Below are positions 51,905 through 61,394 of a stretch of 64,000 nt of DNA, piece by piece. Made by a program: the position numbers and the translations under genes. The notes below the pieces were generated by a model. It made no database searches, had not been told where the DNA came from, and saw only the letters and a program-made list of their open reading frames with translations. How positions within the stretch are numbered: position 1 is the first letter of the stretch; the number at the start of each line of letters is the position of its first letter. This DNA comes from a bacterium. GTDB lineage: Bacteria > Verrucomicrobiota > Verrucomicrobiia > Limisphaerales > RI-55. The stretch is from the NCBI GenBank assembly GCA_016124235.1, contig WGOC01000003.1:85008-149007 (forward strand), written 5' to 3'.

Positions 51905-53110
51905 ATGTTGGAACTCGAAGCGGCGGTTGAACGTATCCTTTCTGACATTGCGCCGCTCGGCACGGAAGAGGTCTCGCTGATTCAAGCTGCCAATCGCTAT
52001 TTATCGGAACCGATTGTCTCATCACAAAATCTTCCCGCGTTCGACAATTCCGCGATGGATGGCTACGCGGTGCTCGCTGCGGATGTCTCGACAGCTTCAC
52101 TTGAAGCGCCGGTCGAATTGCGGTGTGTCGGCGAAACTCCGGCTGGACAACCGCCCGGTCCACCTCTTCAAAGCGGCGAATGTTGGCGCGTATTTACTGG
52201 TTCGCCGATTCCCGCCAATGCCGATGCCGTGGTGATGCAGGAAGACGTTCGAATTGATTCCGCCAAACTTGGGCGAGTTCAAGTCCTGGATTCAGCGCGA
52301 CCGTGGGACAATGTGCGATTCCGCGGCGAGGACATCAAATCGGGTCATCGTCTGGCCGAAGCTGGCACGAAAATTCATTTTGGCCTGCTTGCGTCGTTCG
52401 CTGCCGTCGGGCTCAATTCATTGGTGGTCGGACGGCAGCCACGCTTGGCTTTGCTTGCGACCGGTGATGAGCTGGTGGAACCAGGGGCAAATCTCAATGT
52501 GGGCCAGATATACGAGAGCAATCGAACCATGTTGAAAGCGATGTCCGATGAAGTCGGTTGCCAGACTAAGGTTTTCCCCATTGTGCGTGACGATTTGGAC
52601 GTGACGCGCAACGCACTGGCGACCGCGTTTGCGAAATCGGACGTCGTGATTTCAAGTGGCGGCGTCTCGGTCGGTGCCCACGATCACGTCAAAGCGGCTT
52701 TCGAATCTTTGGGGGGGCGGTTGGAGTTTTGGAAGATCGCAATCAGGCCGGGGAAGCCGTTCGTCTATGGTCGACTGGGCAAGGCATATTTCTTCGGCCT
52801 GCCCGGCAACCCGGTTTCCGCCGCGGTGACATTTCTTTTGCTCGTGAGACCGGCGCTGATCCGGTTTCAAGGTGGCGCTGAAACTGGGCTGCGCAGGATC
52901 CAAGGACGACTGGCAAAAGCGATCCGTAATCCGGGAAACCGGCGACACTTTGTGCGGGCGGCGGTTGATTCCGATGGCTGTATTGACCCAGTTGGGATGC
53001 AAGGCTCACACGTGCTTTCCGGACTTGGCCAGGCGGCGGGAATCATTGACGTTCCGCCCGGAGCCGATTGGGAATCTGGGCGTCAGGCCGAAATCGTTCT
53101 GTTTCCTTGA
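51905..53110 (+). CDS. moeA: Molybdopterin molybdenumtransferase
   Basis: A 401-residue enzyme that inserts molybdate into adenylylated molybdopterin. Recognisable parts are PAFDNSAMDGYAVLAAD (about residues 38-54), VFTGSPIPANADAVVMQED, the MoCF-binding core LLATGDELVEPG and QIYESNRTMLKAM, the SSGGVSVGAHDHVK motif, and the domain IV part FGLPGNPVSAAVTF. Length and order fit the MoeA family. It starts 14 nt after the ATPase gene, probably sharing its transcript without functional connection. Its stop directly abuts the convergent next gene. Confidence 0.94.
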   Translation: MLELEAAVERILSDIAPLGTEEVSLIQAANRYLSEPIVSSQNLPAFDNSAMDGYAVLAADVSTASLEAPVELRCVGETPAGQPPGPPLQSGECWRVFTGSPIPANADAVVMQEDVRIDSAKLGRVQVLDSARPWDNVRFRGEDIKSGHRLAEAGTKIHFGLLASFAAVGLNSLVVGRQPRLALLATGDELVEPGANLNVGQIYESNRTMLKAMSDEVGCQTKVFPIVRDDLDVTRNALATAFAKSDVVISSGGVSVGAHDHVKAAFESLGGRLEFWKIAIRPGKPFVYGRLGKAYFFGLPGNPVSAAVTFLLLVRPALIRFQGGAETGLRRIQGRLAKAIRNPGNRRHFVRAAVDSDGCIDPVGMQGSHVLSGLGQAAGIIDVPPGADWESGRQAEIVLFP

Positions 53111-54064
53111 TCAGAACTTGCGGCTGGGGATCTCGATCAGGCCGTTACGTTTTTCAAAAAGGTTACCCTCATTGACAGTCGGCAAATTCCCGGAGGCCGC
53201 GGCGGCCGCCGCGCCTTGCGGTACCGTATTCGGTGTCAGCCTTGGATCGCGTGACCCGCCATCCGCACCTGCGGCCGACAACGAGTTGACGACTGCCGCC
53301 TTATCAGCCAGGGAGCTGAAACTCAGCGAAGAATCACCCGACGCAATGGATGAGCCCGGTCCAGTTGCAAGCGATGCCCGGCCGGCAGGAGACTGCAAAG
53401 TGGGGTTTCCCGAACTCGGCGTGTACAAATCGCGATAGTAACGACGGACCGCTGCGTTGTCGGAGTTGAGCGTGTTTTCGAAACTTGAGCCACCAAAGAT
53501 GTTGGCTGAAATCCCAATGTCAGCCCCGCTGGATTTGGCGGTACCGGTGGCGAACGAACTTGAATTTCCCAAGGTGCCGTCAAGTGCCGAGTTGCCACCA
53601 AGGTCGGAGCTGTTCTTGGAATTTGGCGCAATCCCGGCGTTTTTACTCTTTTGACGTGAGAAGTACTCCTGGATGACAGCTACCGAATCTCGATCGGCCA
53701 TAGTTGGTTTTTCATCGCTGTAAGTTTCCACGCCGAGCGCTTTCTTTATTCCGTTCGCGGTGCTCGTGTCGCGAAAGATCCAGTTCTTTTCATCCTCGTC
53801 CTCCTTGCGGACGACCGTGCTGCCGCCGCCGCTGCTGCCGACCGCCATGGCCGGTAGTGGGCCGCTACCGCCGGAGACCTGACCGAGTGACGCCGGGGCT
53901 GGCATTTCGATCGTTTCCCGGGCCGAGCGAATCGGTTGAGTGGGCAAATTGATGTTCCGTGATGGCCCAAAGCGAACCTTCTCGCCGGCCATGGCCGAAC
54001 CGACCGTTACCACCGCGACGAACGCGATAATCGTTACTTTTTCGGGGTAATATTTTTTCGGCAT
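53111..54064 (-). CDS. Secreted Gly/Ser/Ala-rich protein of unknown function
   Basis: A 317-residue exported protein; the ATG at 54064 gives a signal peptide (VTIIAFVAVVTVGSAMA-GE), while a TTG at 54076 would add four residues. The mature part is low-complexity and rich in Gly, Ser, Asn and Ala (GSGPLPAMAVGSSGGGSTVV; SSDLGGNSALDGTLGNSSSF), with a short more complex section (EDEKNWIFRDTSTANGIKKALG). I recognise no domain. The composition suggests a disordered or surface-exposed protein. It converges on moeA with no bases between the stops and diverges from leuC. Confidence 0.65.
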   Translation of the reverse strand: MPKKYYPEKVTIIAFVAVVTVGSAMAGEKVRFGPSRNINLPTQPIRSARETIEMPAPASLGQVSGGSGPLPAMAVGSSGGGSTVVRKEDEDEKNWIFRDTSTANGIKKALGVETYSDEKPTMADRDSVAVIQEYFSRQKSKNAGIAPNSKNSSDLGGNSALDGTLGNSSSFATGTAKSSGADIGISANIFGGSSFENTLNSDNAAVRRYYRDLYTPSSGNPTLQSPAGRASLATGPGSSIASGDSSLSFSSLADKAAVVNSLSAAGADGGSRDPRLTPNTVPQGAAAAAASGNLPTVNEGNLFEKRNGLIEIPSRKF

Positions 54065-54165
54065 GTCCAACCGCAAACTAGCGTTTCAGCGTGGGGTGTC
54101 AAAGGGCTTTTGCCGTTGATTCCTCTATTGCCGTCGTTCGGAGCCTCATTTAGCTTCTCCGCCCT

Positions 54166-55542
54166 ATGACGCTGACTGAAAAACTGCTCGCCCGCGCCGC
54201 CGGCAAGGCTTCTGTGGAGGCGGGCGACAATATCTGGGTGAATGCCGATGTGCTGATGACGCACGACGTTTGCGGGCCCGGAACAATCGGAGTCTTCAAG
54301 CGCGAATTCGGCGCTGAAGCCAAGGTTTGGGATCGCGAACGGGTGGTGATCATCCCGGATCACTATATTTTTACGGCGGATTCCAAGTCGAACCGCAACG
54401 TGGATATTCTCCGCGAATTCGCTCGGGAACAGCAGCTGCCTTATTTTTACGACGTCATCGACGACCCCAACGGCCAATGGAAGTTCGATGTCGAGAAAGG
54501 CAATCTAAAGAGACAATACGGTTCGAACTACGCGGGCGTTTGCCATACCGCATTGCCGGCCAAAGGGCACACGCGTCCCGGGGAAGTACTGTTCGGTACC
54601 GATTCCCACACTTGTATGGCCGGCGCGTTCAACCAGTTTGCGACCGGGATCGGCAACACCGATGCCGGCTTTGTGATGGGGACCGGCAAACTATTGCTCA
54701 AGGTTCCCGAGACGATGCATTTTCGGCTCGAAGGCAAACTCCAACCCGGTGTCATGGCCAAGGACGTGATTCTCCATTGCATCGGCGAAATCGGTTTTGA
54801 CGGTGCGACCTACCGGGCGATGCAGTTTGATGGGCCGGGCGTGGCCAGCTTGTCCATGGACGATCGGATGACGATCGCGAACATGGCGATCGAAGCCGGT
54901 GGCAAAAATGCGATTTTCCCGTTTGATTCGCGCACCGCCGAGTATGTCGATGCACGGACGCGCCTTAATGGCACTCGGGGAAATTACGAGCCGGTTGAGC
55001 CGGACTCTGACCAACAATTCGTCTACGAACTCGTGGTGAATCTCGATAAGCTTGAGCCGACCGTCGCCTGTCACCCGGATCCCGGGCAGCGCAAAAAGGC
55101 GAAGGAGATGAAGGACTTCAAAATCGATCGCGCCTATGTCGGCTCCTGCACCGGCGGCAAGACGAGTGACTTCGTGGAATTTGCGCGCGTTCTCCGCGGT
55201 AAGAAAGTTGTGATCGATACCTTCGGCGTGCCCGCAACGCCGGACATTGTTCGCGACTTGCAGGGCACTCGGTGGGGCGATCAAACAATCTGGCAGATCC
55301 TGGAAAGTGCTGGTGTGCGCATGACCGAAAACGCGGGTTGTGCGGCGTGCCTTGGTGGGCCGGTCGACACCTTTGGTCGCATGAATCAAGGCGGTCTGCG
55401 CTGCATCAGCGCGACCAATCGCAATTTCCCGGGTCGCATGGGCAGCAAGGAAAGCGAAGTTTACCTGGCCAGTCCAGCCACCGTTGCCGCGACCGCATTG
55501 ACCGGCAAAGTGACCGATCCGCGCGAGATTCTGGGAAACTGA
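54166..55542 (+). CDS. leuC: 3-isopropylmalate dehydratase large subunit (aconitase family)
   Basis: A 458-residue aconitase-superfamily subunit that isomerises 2- and 3-isopropylmalate in leucine synthesis with a [4Fe-4S] cluster. Cluster ligands are the Cys in YVGSCTGGKTSDF and the two in AGCAACLGGP; substrate regions VVIIPDHYIFTADSKSNRN and VLFGTDSHTCMAGAFNQFATG are present. The GSCTGGK form, rather than GSCTNGR, is also seen in plant and some bacterial LeuC proteins. No leuD small-subunit gene is adjacent, so the partner must be elsewhere; a related hydro-lyase such as homoaconitase cannot be excluded. It is followed 10 nt later by a cytochrome c gene. Confidence 0.85.
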   Translation: MTLTEKLLARAAGKASVEAGDNIWVNADVLMTHDVCGPGTIGVFKREFGAEAKVWDRERVVIIPDHYIFTADSKSNRNVDILREFAREQQLPYFYDVIDDPNGQWKFDVEKGNLKRQYGSNYAGVCHTALPAKGHTRPGEVLFGTDSHTCMAGAFNQFATGIGNTDAGFVMGTGKLLLKVPETMHFRLEGKLQPGVMAKDVILHCIGEIGFDGATYRAMQFDGPGVASLSMDDRMTIANMAIEAGGKNAIFPFDSRTAEYVDARTRLNGTRGNYEPVEPDSDQQFVYELVVNLDKLEPTVACHPDPGQRKKAKEMKDFKIDRAYVGSCTGGKTSDFVEFARVLRGKKVVIDTFGVPATPDIVRDLQGTRWGDQTIWQILESAGVRMTENAGCAACLGGPVDTFGRMNQGGLRCISATNRNFPGRMGSKESEVYLASPATVAATALTGKVTDPREILGN

Positions 55543-55552
55543 TCGTCGGCGA

Positions 55553-55930
55553 ATGCATTCCAATATGATGAGTTCACCTGTCAGGAGTTGGCGCAATCGC
55601 GGCCAACTCCTCTTCTTTTCCGGCCTATTGTTCGCCGGTTGGTCGTCACTCGCCGAAGCCGACACGGTCGACGGAAAGGCGGTTTTCAAAAAGAATTGTG
55701 CTCCTTGTCATGGTGTTGACGGCCGTGCTCGAACGCCTGCGGCGCGAAAGCTGAAAGTTAAGGATCTTACTGAAAGCAAGACCACCGACGCAGAAATTGA
55801 AAAGCAAATCGTCGAGGGTAAGAAAGACGATCATGGAGTTCAAAAAATGCCGGAATTCGGTGATAAATTATCCAAAGACGAGATTGGCGCTTTGATTGGC
55901 TTTGTGAAATCGCTGCGCAAAACCAATTGA
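55553..55930 (+). CDS. Small exported cytochrome c
   Basis: A 125-residue monoheme cytochrome. The signal peptide contains LLFFSGLLFAGWSSLAEA-D. The heme site CAPCH lies near residues 49-53 (KKNCAPCHGVDGRA), and the axial methionine is probably in GVQKMPEFGDKLS near residue 99. The C-terminal helix EIGALIGFVKSLRK is typical of class I cytochromes. It starts 10 nt after leuC and precedes the menaquinone-type genes, which suits a periplasmic electron carrier of the respiratory chain. Either ATG at 55553 or 55565 is possible. Confidence 0.86.
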   Translation: MHSNMMSSPVRSWRNRGQLLFFSGLLFAGWSSLAEADTVDGKAVFKKNCAPCHGVDGRARTPAARKLKVKDLTESKTTDAEIEKQIVEGKKDDHGVQKMPEFGDKLSKDEIGALIGFVKSLRKTN

Positions 55931-55981
55931 GCCATTCGCCGTGAATTTGCAGTCTTCCCGCATCCGACACCCGCATTCGTT

Positions 55982-56539
55982 GTGCGTATTTTGATCGCCA
56001 TCACGGGAGCGAGCGGATCGCTTTACGCCCAGCGGCTTCTTGATAATTTGGATCCGCAGGCGCACGAACTGCATCTCATCCAGAGCGGCTACGCGCAAAC
56101 GGTGATCAAGGAAGAACTTCCTGGCGGGCTCCGGATTCCGGCTGGCACTACTCAGCACGGATTGAAGAGCATGAACATCCCTTTCGCCAGCGGTTCCAAT
56201 CCGGCGGACGTGATGGTCGTTGTTCCATGCACGATGGGTACCCTCGGTCGCATCGCTCACGGTTTTGCGGACGATGCGCTGCTGCGCTCGGCAGACGTGG
56301 CCTTGAAGGAAAAAAAGAAGTTGATCCTCGTGCCGCGCGAGACGCCGTTGAATCTCATTCACGTCAAGAATTTTGAACTTCTGATTCAGGCGGGCGCCAC
56401 GATTGTTCCCGCGAACCCATCTTTTTATCAACGACCAGCAACAGTGGAGCAAGTCGTCGATACCGTCGTTGCTCGCGTGTTGGATCACATGGGCATCGAA
56501 CACCAGTTGGTAAAGCGCTGGCGGGAGGAACCGGAATAG
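55982..56539 (+). CDS. ubiX: Flavin prenyltransferase UbiX-like
   Basis: A 185-residue flavoprotein that makes prenylated FMN, the cofactor of UbiD-type decarboxylases. The GTG start at 55982 gives the canonical RILIAITGASGSLYAQRLL. Other family signatures are VVPCTMGTLGRIAHGFADDALLRSADV, in which the PCTMGT and DxLLxR parts are diagnostic, and LVPRETPLNLIHVKN. With ubiA and mqnE directly following, it probably serves decarboxylation in menaquinone synthesis by the futalosine route, which is inference from context. Confidence 0.92.
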   Translation: MRILIAITGASGSLYAQRLLDNLDPQAHELHLIQSGYAQTVIKEELPGGLRIPAGTTQHGLKSMNIPFASGSNPADVMVVVPCTMGTLGRIAHGFADDALLRSADVALKEKKKLILVPRETPLNLIHVKNFELLIQAGATIVPANPSFYQRPATVEQVVDTVVARVLDHMGIEHQLVKRWREEPE

Positions 56540-56544
56540 CCAAG

Positions 56545-57459
56545 ATGTTTTCCACGATTCGCAAGTGGGGTTCCTTTGTTAAGATTTCCCACACCGTATT
56601 CGCGTTGCCGTTTGCGTTGGCGTCAATGGCGGTGGCGGCGCGTGACACTCGTGGCTGGCCGGGTTGGCGCGTGTTCCTGCTGGTTTTGGGAGCGATGTTC
56701 TGCGCCCGTACCTGCGCAATGGCGTTCAACCGGATCGTTGACCGGAAGTTCGACGCGATGAATCCGCGAACGTCGGGACGGCATTTGCCCACCGGCGAAA
56801 TCTCCCTGCCCAGCGCGGTGACTTTGAACGTGGTGAGCGCCATCGGTTTCATTGTCTGTGCCTGGTATCTGAATCCGGTGTGCTTCTACTTCTCGCCCGT
56901 CGCGCTTTTCTTCACCTGCTTCTATTCCGTGACCAAACGATTCACGGATTACACGCACGTGTTTCTCGGCATCGCCCTGGCGCTGGCACCGATCGGTGCC
57001 TGGCTGGCGGTGAAGGGTTCTGATCTTACTCTGCTGCCGTTGCGCGAAAGTGTGTTGCTGCCGGTCCTCCTGGCCGTTGGCGTCGTGTTCTGGCTCGTTG
57101 GGTTCGATCTGATTTATGCGCTGCAGGATTATGAATTCGATCGCTCAAACGGTTTGCATTCGCTCGTCGTCGCGTGGGGCCCGAAGAATGCACTGCGCGC
57201 GGCGTTTCTTTCGCACCTGCTGATGTGGGGCGTGTTGCTGGCCTTCGGGATCACGGCCCGCTTCCGCGGGGTAGCTTATTTGGTCGGCATGCTGGTGATT
57301 CTGGTCTGTCTCCTGATGGAACATTTCATCGCGCGCAAACGCAGCTTCGGCTGGATCAACGTAGCCTTCTTCCGACTCAACGCTGTAATCAGCGCCGTAT
57401 TTTTGATTGTGACCCTTGCGGAAGTCGTGTTCTTTGATTTCTTCCGGATTAAACGATGA
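56545..57459 (+). CDS. UbiA-family prenyltransferase (menaquinone pathway, MqnP-like)
   Basis: A 304-residue integral membrane enzyme with about eight membrane helices that attaches a polyprenyl chain to an aromatic acid. The first aspartate-rich motif is NRIVDRKFDAMNPRTSGR and the second is DYEFDRSNGLHS (about residues 195-206). It lies between ubiX and mqnE and overlaps mqnE by ATGA, so the substrate is more likely a futalosine-route naphthoate (1,4-dihydroxy-6-naphthoate) than 4-hydroxybenzoate. That substrate call is inference from neighbours. Confidence 0.88.
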   Translation: MFSTIRKWGSFVKISHTVFALPFALASMAVAARDTRGWPGWRVFLLVLGAMFCARTCAMAFNRIVDRKFDAMNPRTSGRHLPTGEISLPSAVTLNVVSAIGFIVCAWYLNPVCFYFSPVALFFTCFYSVTKRFTDYTHVFLGIALALAPIGAWLAVKGSDLTLLPLRESVLLPVLLAVGVVFWLVGFDLIYALQDYEFDRSNGLHSLVVAWGPKNALRAAFLSHLLMWGVLLAFGITARFRGVAYLVGMLVILVCLLMEHFIARKRSFGWINVAFFRLNAVISAVFLIVTLAEVVFFDFFRIKR

Positions 57460-58604
57460 ATTTCCTGATCCAACGAAGCGAACTGCGCGATCTCTGGGAG
57501 AAAGCCTCGGCCGGCGAGCGTATCGACGAAGCGGATGCCTTGCGTCTGTTCGAATCCAAGGATCTCAACGCCGTCGGTGCCATTGCCGATCTCGTTCGTC
57601 AGCGCAAAGTCGGCAATCACGCCAGCTACATCCTCAATCGCTACGTCAACTATTCAAACTACTGCATCCTGAGCTGCCAGTTCTGTTCTTTCGCCCGCAA
57701 GAAACGCGATGCCGACGGCTTCCAGTTGACGGTGGAGGAGATAGCTCAAAAGGCGAAGGAAGCGCTTACGATTGGGATTACCGAACTTCACATCGTCGGT
57801 GGCCTGCATCCATCATTGCCGTTCAGCTATTACACGGACATGCTGAAGGCGTTGAAAGCGGTGGATCCGCGCGTTCAGCTCAAGTGTTTCACCGCGATTG
57901 AAATTCTGCACCTGGCGTGGCTCGCGAAGAAATCTGTTGAACAGACGTTAATCGAACTCAAGGAAGCCGGCCTCGAATCGCTGACCGGCGGTGGCGCGGA
58001 AATCTTTCGCAAGGAAGTCCGGTCGCAAATCGCGAAGGGCAAGGAATCCGCCGCCGAATACCTCGACGTCCACCGCACCTGGCACAAGCTTGGCGGCCGC
58101 AGTACCTGCACGATGCTTTTCGGCCATGTGGAATCGCTGGCGGATCGAGTGGATCACCTCCGACATTTGCGCGACCTTCAGGACGAGACCCACGGTTTTG
58201 TCGGCTTTGTGCCGCTCGCTTATCAACCGGAGAACAACGAGATTCCCGTCACGACGCCGCCAACGGGTTTCGACGCGCTACGCACGATCGCCATCAGCCG
58301 CATCTACCTCGACAACTTTGATCATATCACCGCGTACTGGGTTGGCCTCGGTCTGAAGCTCGCGCAGGTCGCGCTCAACTACGGTGCCGACGACATCCAC
58401 GGCACGATCGTCGAGGAACACATCTTCCGCATGGCCGGCGGCAAGGCGCCACAAATTCAGGCTGAAAAGGATTTGATCAAAGCCATCCGCGAGACCGGTC
58501 GTGTGCCCGTTCAGAGAAATACTTTTTACGAGCCGATCAAGGTTTTGGACGAAACGAATGCGCCAGACCCGGCTGGATTGGAAAAGGAAACAGCGTCGGT
58601 TTGA
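57456..58604 (+). CDS. mqnE: Aminofutalosine synthase (radical SAM)
   Basis: A 382-residue radical SAM enzyme that joins the chorismate-derived enolpyruvyl benzoate to SAM to make aminodeoxyfutalosine. The [4Fe-4S] cysteines are C70, C74 and C77 in NYCILSCQFCSFARKK. The TGGGAEIFRKEVR stretch and GFVPLAYQPENNE fit MqnE better than its relative MqnC. It begins in the ubiA stop (ATGA). This is the strongest evidence that the organism makes menaquinone by the futalosine pathway. mqnA, mqnB, mqnC and mqnD are not in the window. Confidence 0.9.
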   Translation: MNFLIQRSELRDLWEKASAGERIDEADALRLFESKDLNAVGAIADLVRQRKVGNHASYILNRYVNYSNYCILSCQFCSFARKKRDADGFQLTVEEIAQKAKEALTIGITELHIVGGLHPSLPFSYYTDMLKALKAVDPRVQLKCFTAIEILHLAWLAKKSVEQTLIELKEAGLESLTGGGAEIFRKEVRSQIAKGKESAAEYLDVHRTWHKLGGRSTCTMLFGHVESLADRVDHLRHLRDLQDETHGFVGFVPLAYQPENNEIPVTTPPTGFDALRTIAISRIYLDNFDHITAYWVGLGLKLAQVALNYGADDIHGTIVEEHIFRMAGGKAPQIQAEKDLIKAIRETGRVPVQRNTFYEPIKVLDETNAPDPAGLEKETASV

Positions 58605-58669
58605 GTTTTTGGAATCGGTTCGATTCATTGCCCTCGACGATCCTTCGATTTGCCGCCTAACCTGCACGG

Positions 58670-60667
58670 GTGAACTCCACTGTCAGGCATCTGCTATTTT
58701 TACCTTTCTTCGTTTTGTGCGCAATTAGCGCTTTTGCCGCCGATCAAACCGAACGCATCGCGCCTCCCCAGTCCAACATCCTCGTTCCCGATGAGGTCCG
58801 ATCCCAAATCGAATCGGGCTTGCACGAACTGGCGACCGAGATCGAAAACGCGGAGCAAGCGACGGCGAGCAAACCGGAACTGCACGAACTGCTGCCGGAC
58901 GTCATCATCTTCCAAAAAGCTGCGGACTGGGCGTTGCGCTATAACGAGTTCTATTCCACGAATGAATTTCGCGTCGCAAGCAAGCTCATCGACGAAGGAA
59001 TTGAACGTGCCAAACAATTGCAGGCGGGCATTGCGCCGTGGACGGAAGCTACCGGGTTGGCGGTACGCGGTTATCGTTCGCGAGTGGATGATTCGGTTCA
59101 GCCGTATGGCGTCGTCGTGCCGAAGGACTGGCGCAAAGGAACAGCGCAAAAGTTTCGTTTGGACGTGTGGTTGCATGGACGTGATGACCGGCTGACGGAA
59201 TTGAAGTTCATCAATCAACGGCAGCGCTCGTATGGCGAGTTTGCGCCGGCCGATGCATTTGTGCTTCATCCCTACGGACGCAATTGCAACGCGTTCAAGT
59301 TCGCCGGCGAGACGGATGTCTTCGAGGGCATGGAGGCGATGCGGAAGCACTATCCGATCGATGACTCGCGGATTGCGATTCGCGGCTTTTCCATGGGCGG
59401 CGGCGGCACCTGGCATCTTGCGGCACATTATCCCGGCGTCTGGGTGGCAGCGGCGCCGGGCGCGGGCTTTTCGGAGTCGGCCGAATATCTGGGCAAGTTC
59501 AAACAGGAACCGTATCCGCCAAAGTGGGAGCAAACGCTGTGGGGACTCTACGACGCCACCGATTACGCGCTGAACTTTTTCAATCTCCCGGTCGTGGCCT
59601 ACAACGGCAACCTCGACAAACAAAAGCAGGCGGCCGACATGATGGAGGCGGCGATGCTGCGCGAAGGCATGCACTTGTCCCGCGTGATCGGCAACAATGT
59701 CGCGCACAAGTACACTCCGCTGGCCAAGGAACAGCTCGCTGACAAGATCGACCCAATTGTGCGAGCCGGCAAAGCGATGATACCGCACGAAGTGCGATTC
59801 GCGACGCGGACACTTCGTTACGCTCAATCTCATTGGGTGGTGGTGGAAGGTTTGGAACATCAATGGCAACCCGCCCGGGTGGAAGCGGTGATCGTTTCTC
59901 CAAACGCAATCGACCTGACCACAACCAATGTTTCGGCGATTCGCTTGCAGTTTGGCCCGGGTGAATCGCCGGTTCCGCCCGGCGAATCGGCCGAAGTTCG
60001 CCTGGACGGTCAGTCGATTAGGATCGCCGGGCCGGATTCAGATTTTTCGCTGAACGTGGCGTTCCATCGCGACGGCGGGAAATGGCTGGCTGGCGATTTC
60101 AATAGCGCTCAGCTTCGCAAAAGGCCGGGCCTGGCGGGTCCGATCGACGATGTGTTTCTCGATTCGTTCCTGATGGTGCCGCCAACCGGTAAGGGCTATC
60201 ACGACGAGACGGACAAGTGGGTTGATCGCGAACTCAACTGGATGCGTACGAACTGGCGAGGGCTCTTCCGTGGCGACGCTCCGGAAAAGGCGGCGGCTGA
60301 CATCACGGATGAAGACATCGCGTCGCATTCATTGATCCTCTGGGGTGACCCACAAAGCAATCCGCTCATAAAGCGTGTTCTCGAAAAGCTGCCGCTGAAA
60401 TGGGACGCCCAAACCGTTTCGTTCGGCGACCAATCTTTTTCGGCGGCAGACCACTTGCCGGTCATGATTTTTCCGAATCCGCTGAACCCGACGAAGTATG
60501 TTGTGCTAAACAGCGGCTTCACGTTTCGCGCGATGGGCAGCAATGCGGATCAGACACCGAAGCTGCCAGACTACGCGATTATCGACGTGACGAAGCCCGC
60601 GACTGGAATCGCTCCGGGTGGGGTGGAGGTCGCTGGATTCTTCGACGAGGAGTGGAGGCTGAATTGA
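58670..60667 (+). CDS. Exported alpha/beta-hydrolase (prolyl-oligopeptidase/esterase-like)
   Basis: A 665-residue exported protein from a GTG start, with signal peptide HLLFLPFFVLCAISAFA-AD. A helical N-terminal part (about residues 30-130) precedes an alpha/beta-hydrolase domain (about 135-400). The nucleophile elbow is IRGFSMGGGGTWHLAAHYPG (Ser near residue 245), with an upstream HGRDDRLTELKF oxyanion region; the late His is probably in NNVAHKYTPLA. The C-terminal 260 residues are beta-rich and may bind substrate. It could be a peptidase of family S9 or a carbohydrate esterase; the choice is open. It follows mqnE by 65 nt. Confidence 0.72.
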   Translation: MNSTVRHLLFLPFFVLCAISAFAADQTERIAPPQSNILVPDEVRSQIESGLHELATEIENAEQATASKPELHELLPDVIIFQKAADWALRYNEFYSTNEFRVASKLIDEGIERAKQLQAGIAPWTEATGLAVRGYRSRVDDSVQPYGVVVPKDWRKGTAQKFRLDVWLHGRDDRLTELKFINQRQRSYGEFAPADAFVLHPYGRNCNAFKFAGETDVFEGMEAMRKHYPIDDSRIAIRGFSMGGGGTWHLAAHYPGVWVAAAPGAGFSESAEYLGKFKQEPYPPKWEQTLWGLYDATDYALNFFNLPVVAYNGNLDKQKQAADMMEAAMLREGMHLSRVIGNNVAHKYTPLAKEQLADKIDPIVRAGKAMIPHEVRFATRTLRYAQSHWVVVEGLEHQWQPARVEAVIVSPNAIDLTTTNVSAIRLQFGPGESPVPPGESAEVRLDGQSIRIAGPDSDFSLNVAFHRDGGKWLAGDFNSAQLRKRPGLAGPIDDVFLDSFLMVPPTGKGYHDETDKWVDRELNWMRTNWRGLFRGDAPEKAAADITDEDIASHSLILWGDPQSNPLIKRVLEKLPLKWDAQTVSFGDQSFSAADHLPVMIFPNPLNPTKYVVLNSGFTFRAMGSNADQTPKLPDYAIIDVTKPATGIAPGGVEVAGFFDEEWRLN

Positions 60668-60689
60668 GGTGTTTGCTGACCGTGCGGCG

Positions 60690-61349
60690 TTACTTCTCGA
60701 ACAGTAGTCGCTCGATCTCATCGTAGGTTTCCACGACAGCCGTGGCGTGACCCAAACGTTCGCGCGGGAACGTGTTGGTGATCGCGATGACCTGCATGCC
60801 GGCGGCATTTGCGGCCGTCACTCCGGCTGCCGAATCCTCCAGCACGACGCAGTCTTCTGGTCTTTTTCCGAGCAGTTCGGCTGCTCGCAGGAAGACATCC
60901 GGTGCCGGCTTGCCGTGCGCCACGTCCTGGACGCTGACGATCGCCGAGAAATGCTGCCGCAAATTCTTCATCGCCAGCACTTCGTCGATTACCACGTGCA
61001 ACGAACCAGAGGCGACCGCAATCGGCCACCGGGCGGCACATTGTTGAACCACTTCCGGCAGGCCATCGAAAATCGGTTGATCATTTCGCAGAATCTTGAT
61101 CAACCGGTTCTGTTTCCATTCGGTCAATTCCTCGAGTGGCTGCGACGGTTTGTGCTTGTCGATGAAATCGAGCCACAAGGCGCGATCGGAACGACCGTAG
61201 TAATCGGCGAAATCGATGCCGTGGCGGTCGCGATAACCCATTTCATCCCACACTTCGAGAAAGGCGCGCTCGTGACGCGGTTCGCTGTCGACGATCACGC
61301 CGTCCATATCGAAGATAACGGCGGAAAATGGTTTGAGGCGGCGTATCAT
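60690..61349 (-). CDS. HAD-superfamily hydrolase (subfamily IA, beta-phosphoglucomutase-like)
   Basis: A 219-residue phosphatase or mutase from ATG 61349; a further ATG at 61376 would add nine residues. HAD motif I is FDMDGVIVDSEPRH (nucleophile Asp and general acid Asp), motif II is VASGS, motif III lysine is HGKPAPDVF, and motif IV is CVVLEDSAAGV. The cap insertion after motif I is helical, as in subfamily IA. The closest branch by wording is beta-phosphoglucomutase/phosphoglycolate phosphatase-like, but the substrate is not determinable. It converges with the esterase gene and diverges from the following lipoprotein gene. Confidence 0.88.
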   Translation of the reverse strand: MIRRLKPFSAVIFDMDGVIVDSEPRHERAFLEVWDEMGYRDRHGIDFADYYGRSDRALWLDFIDKHKPSQPLEELTEWKQNRLIKILRNDQPIFDGLPEVVQQCAARWPIAVASGSLHVVIDEVLAMKNLRQHFSAIVSVQDVAHGKPAPDVFLRAAELLGKRPEDCVVLEDSAAGVTAANAAGMQVIAITNTFPRERLGHATAVVETYDEIERLLFEK

Positions 61350-61394
61350 TTTGAGTTGCGGTGTCGCGCATTGCATTCCGTCGGACGGCTTTGC

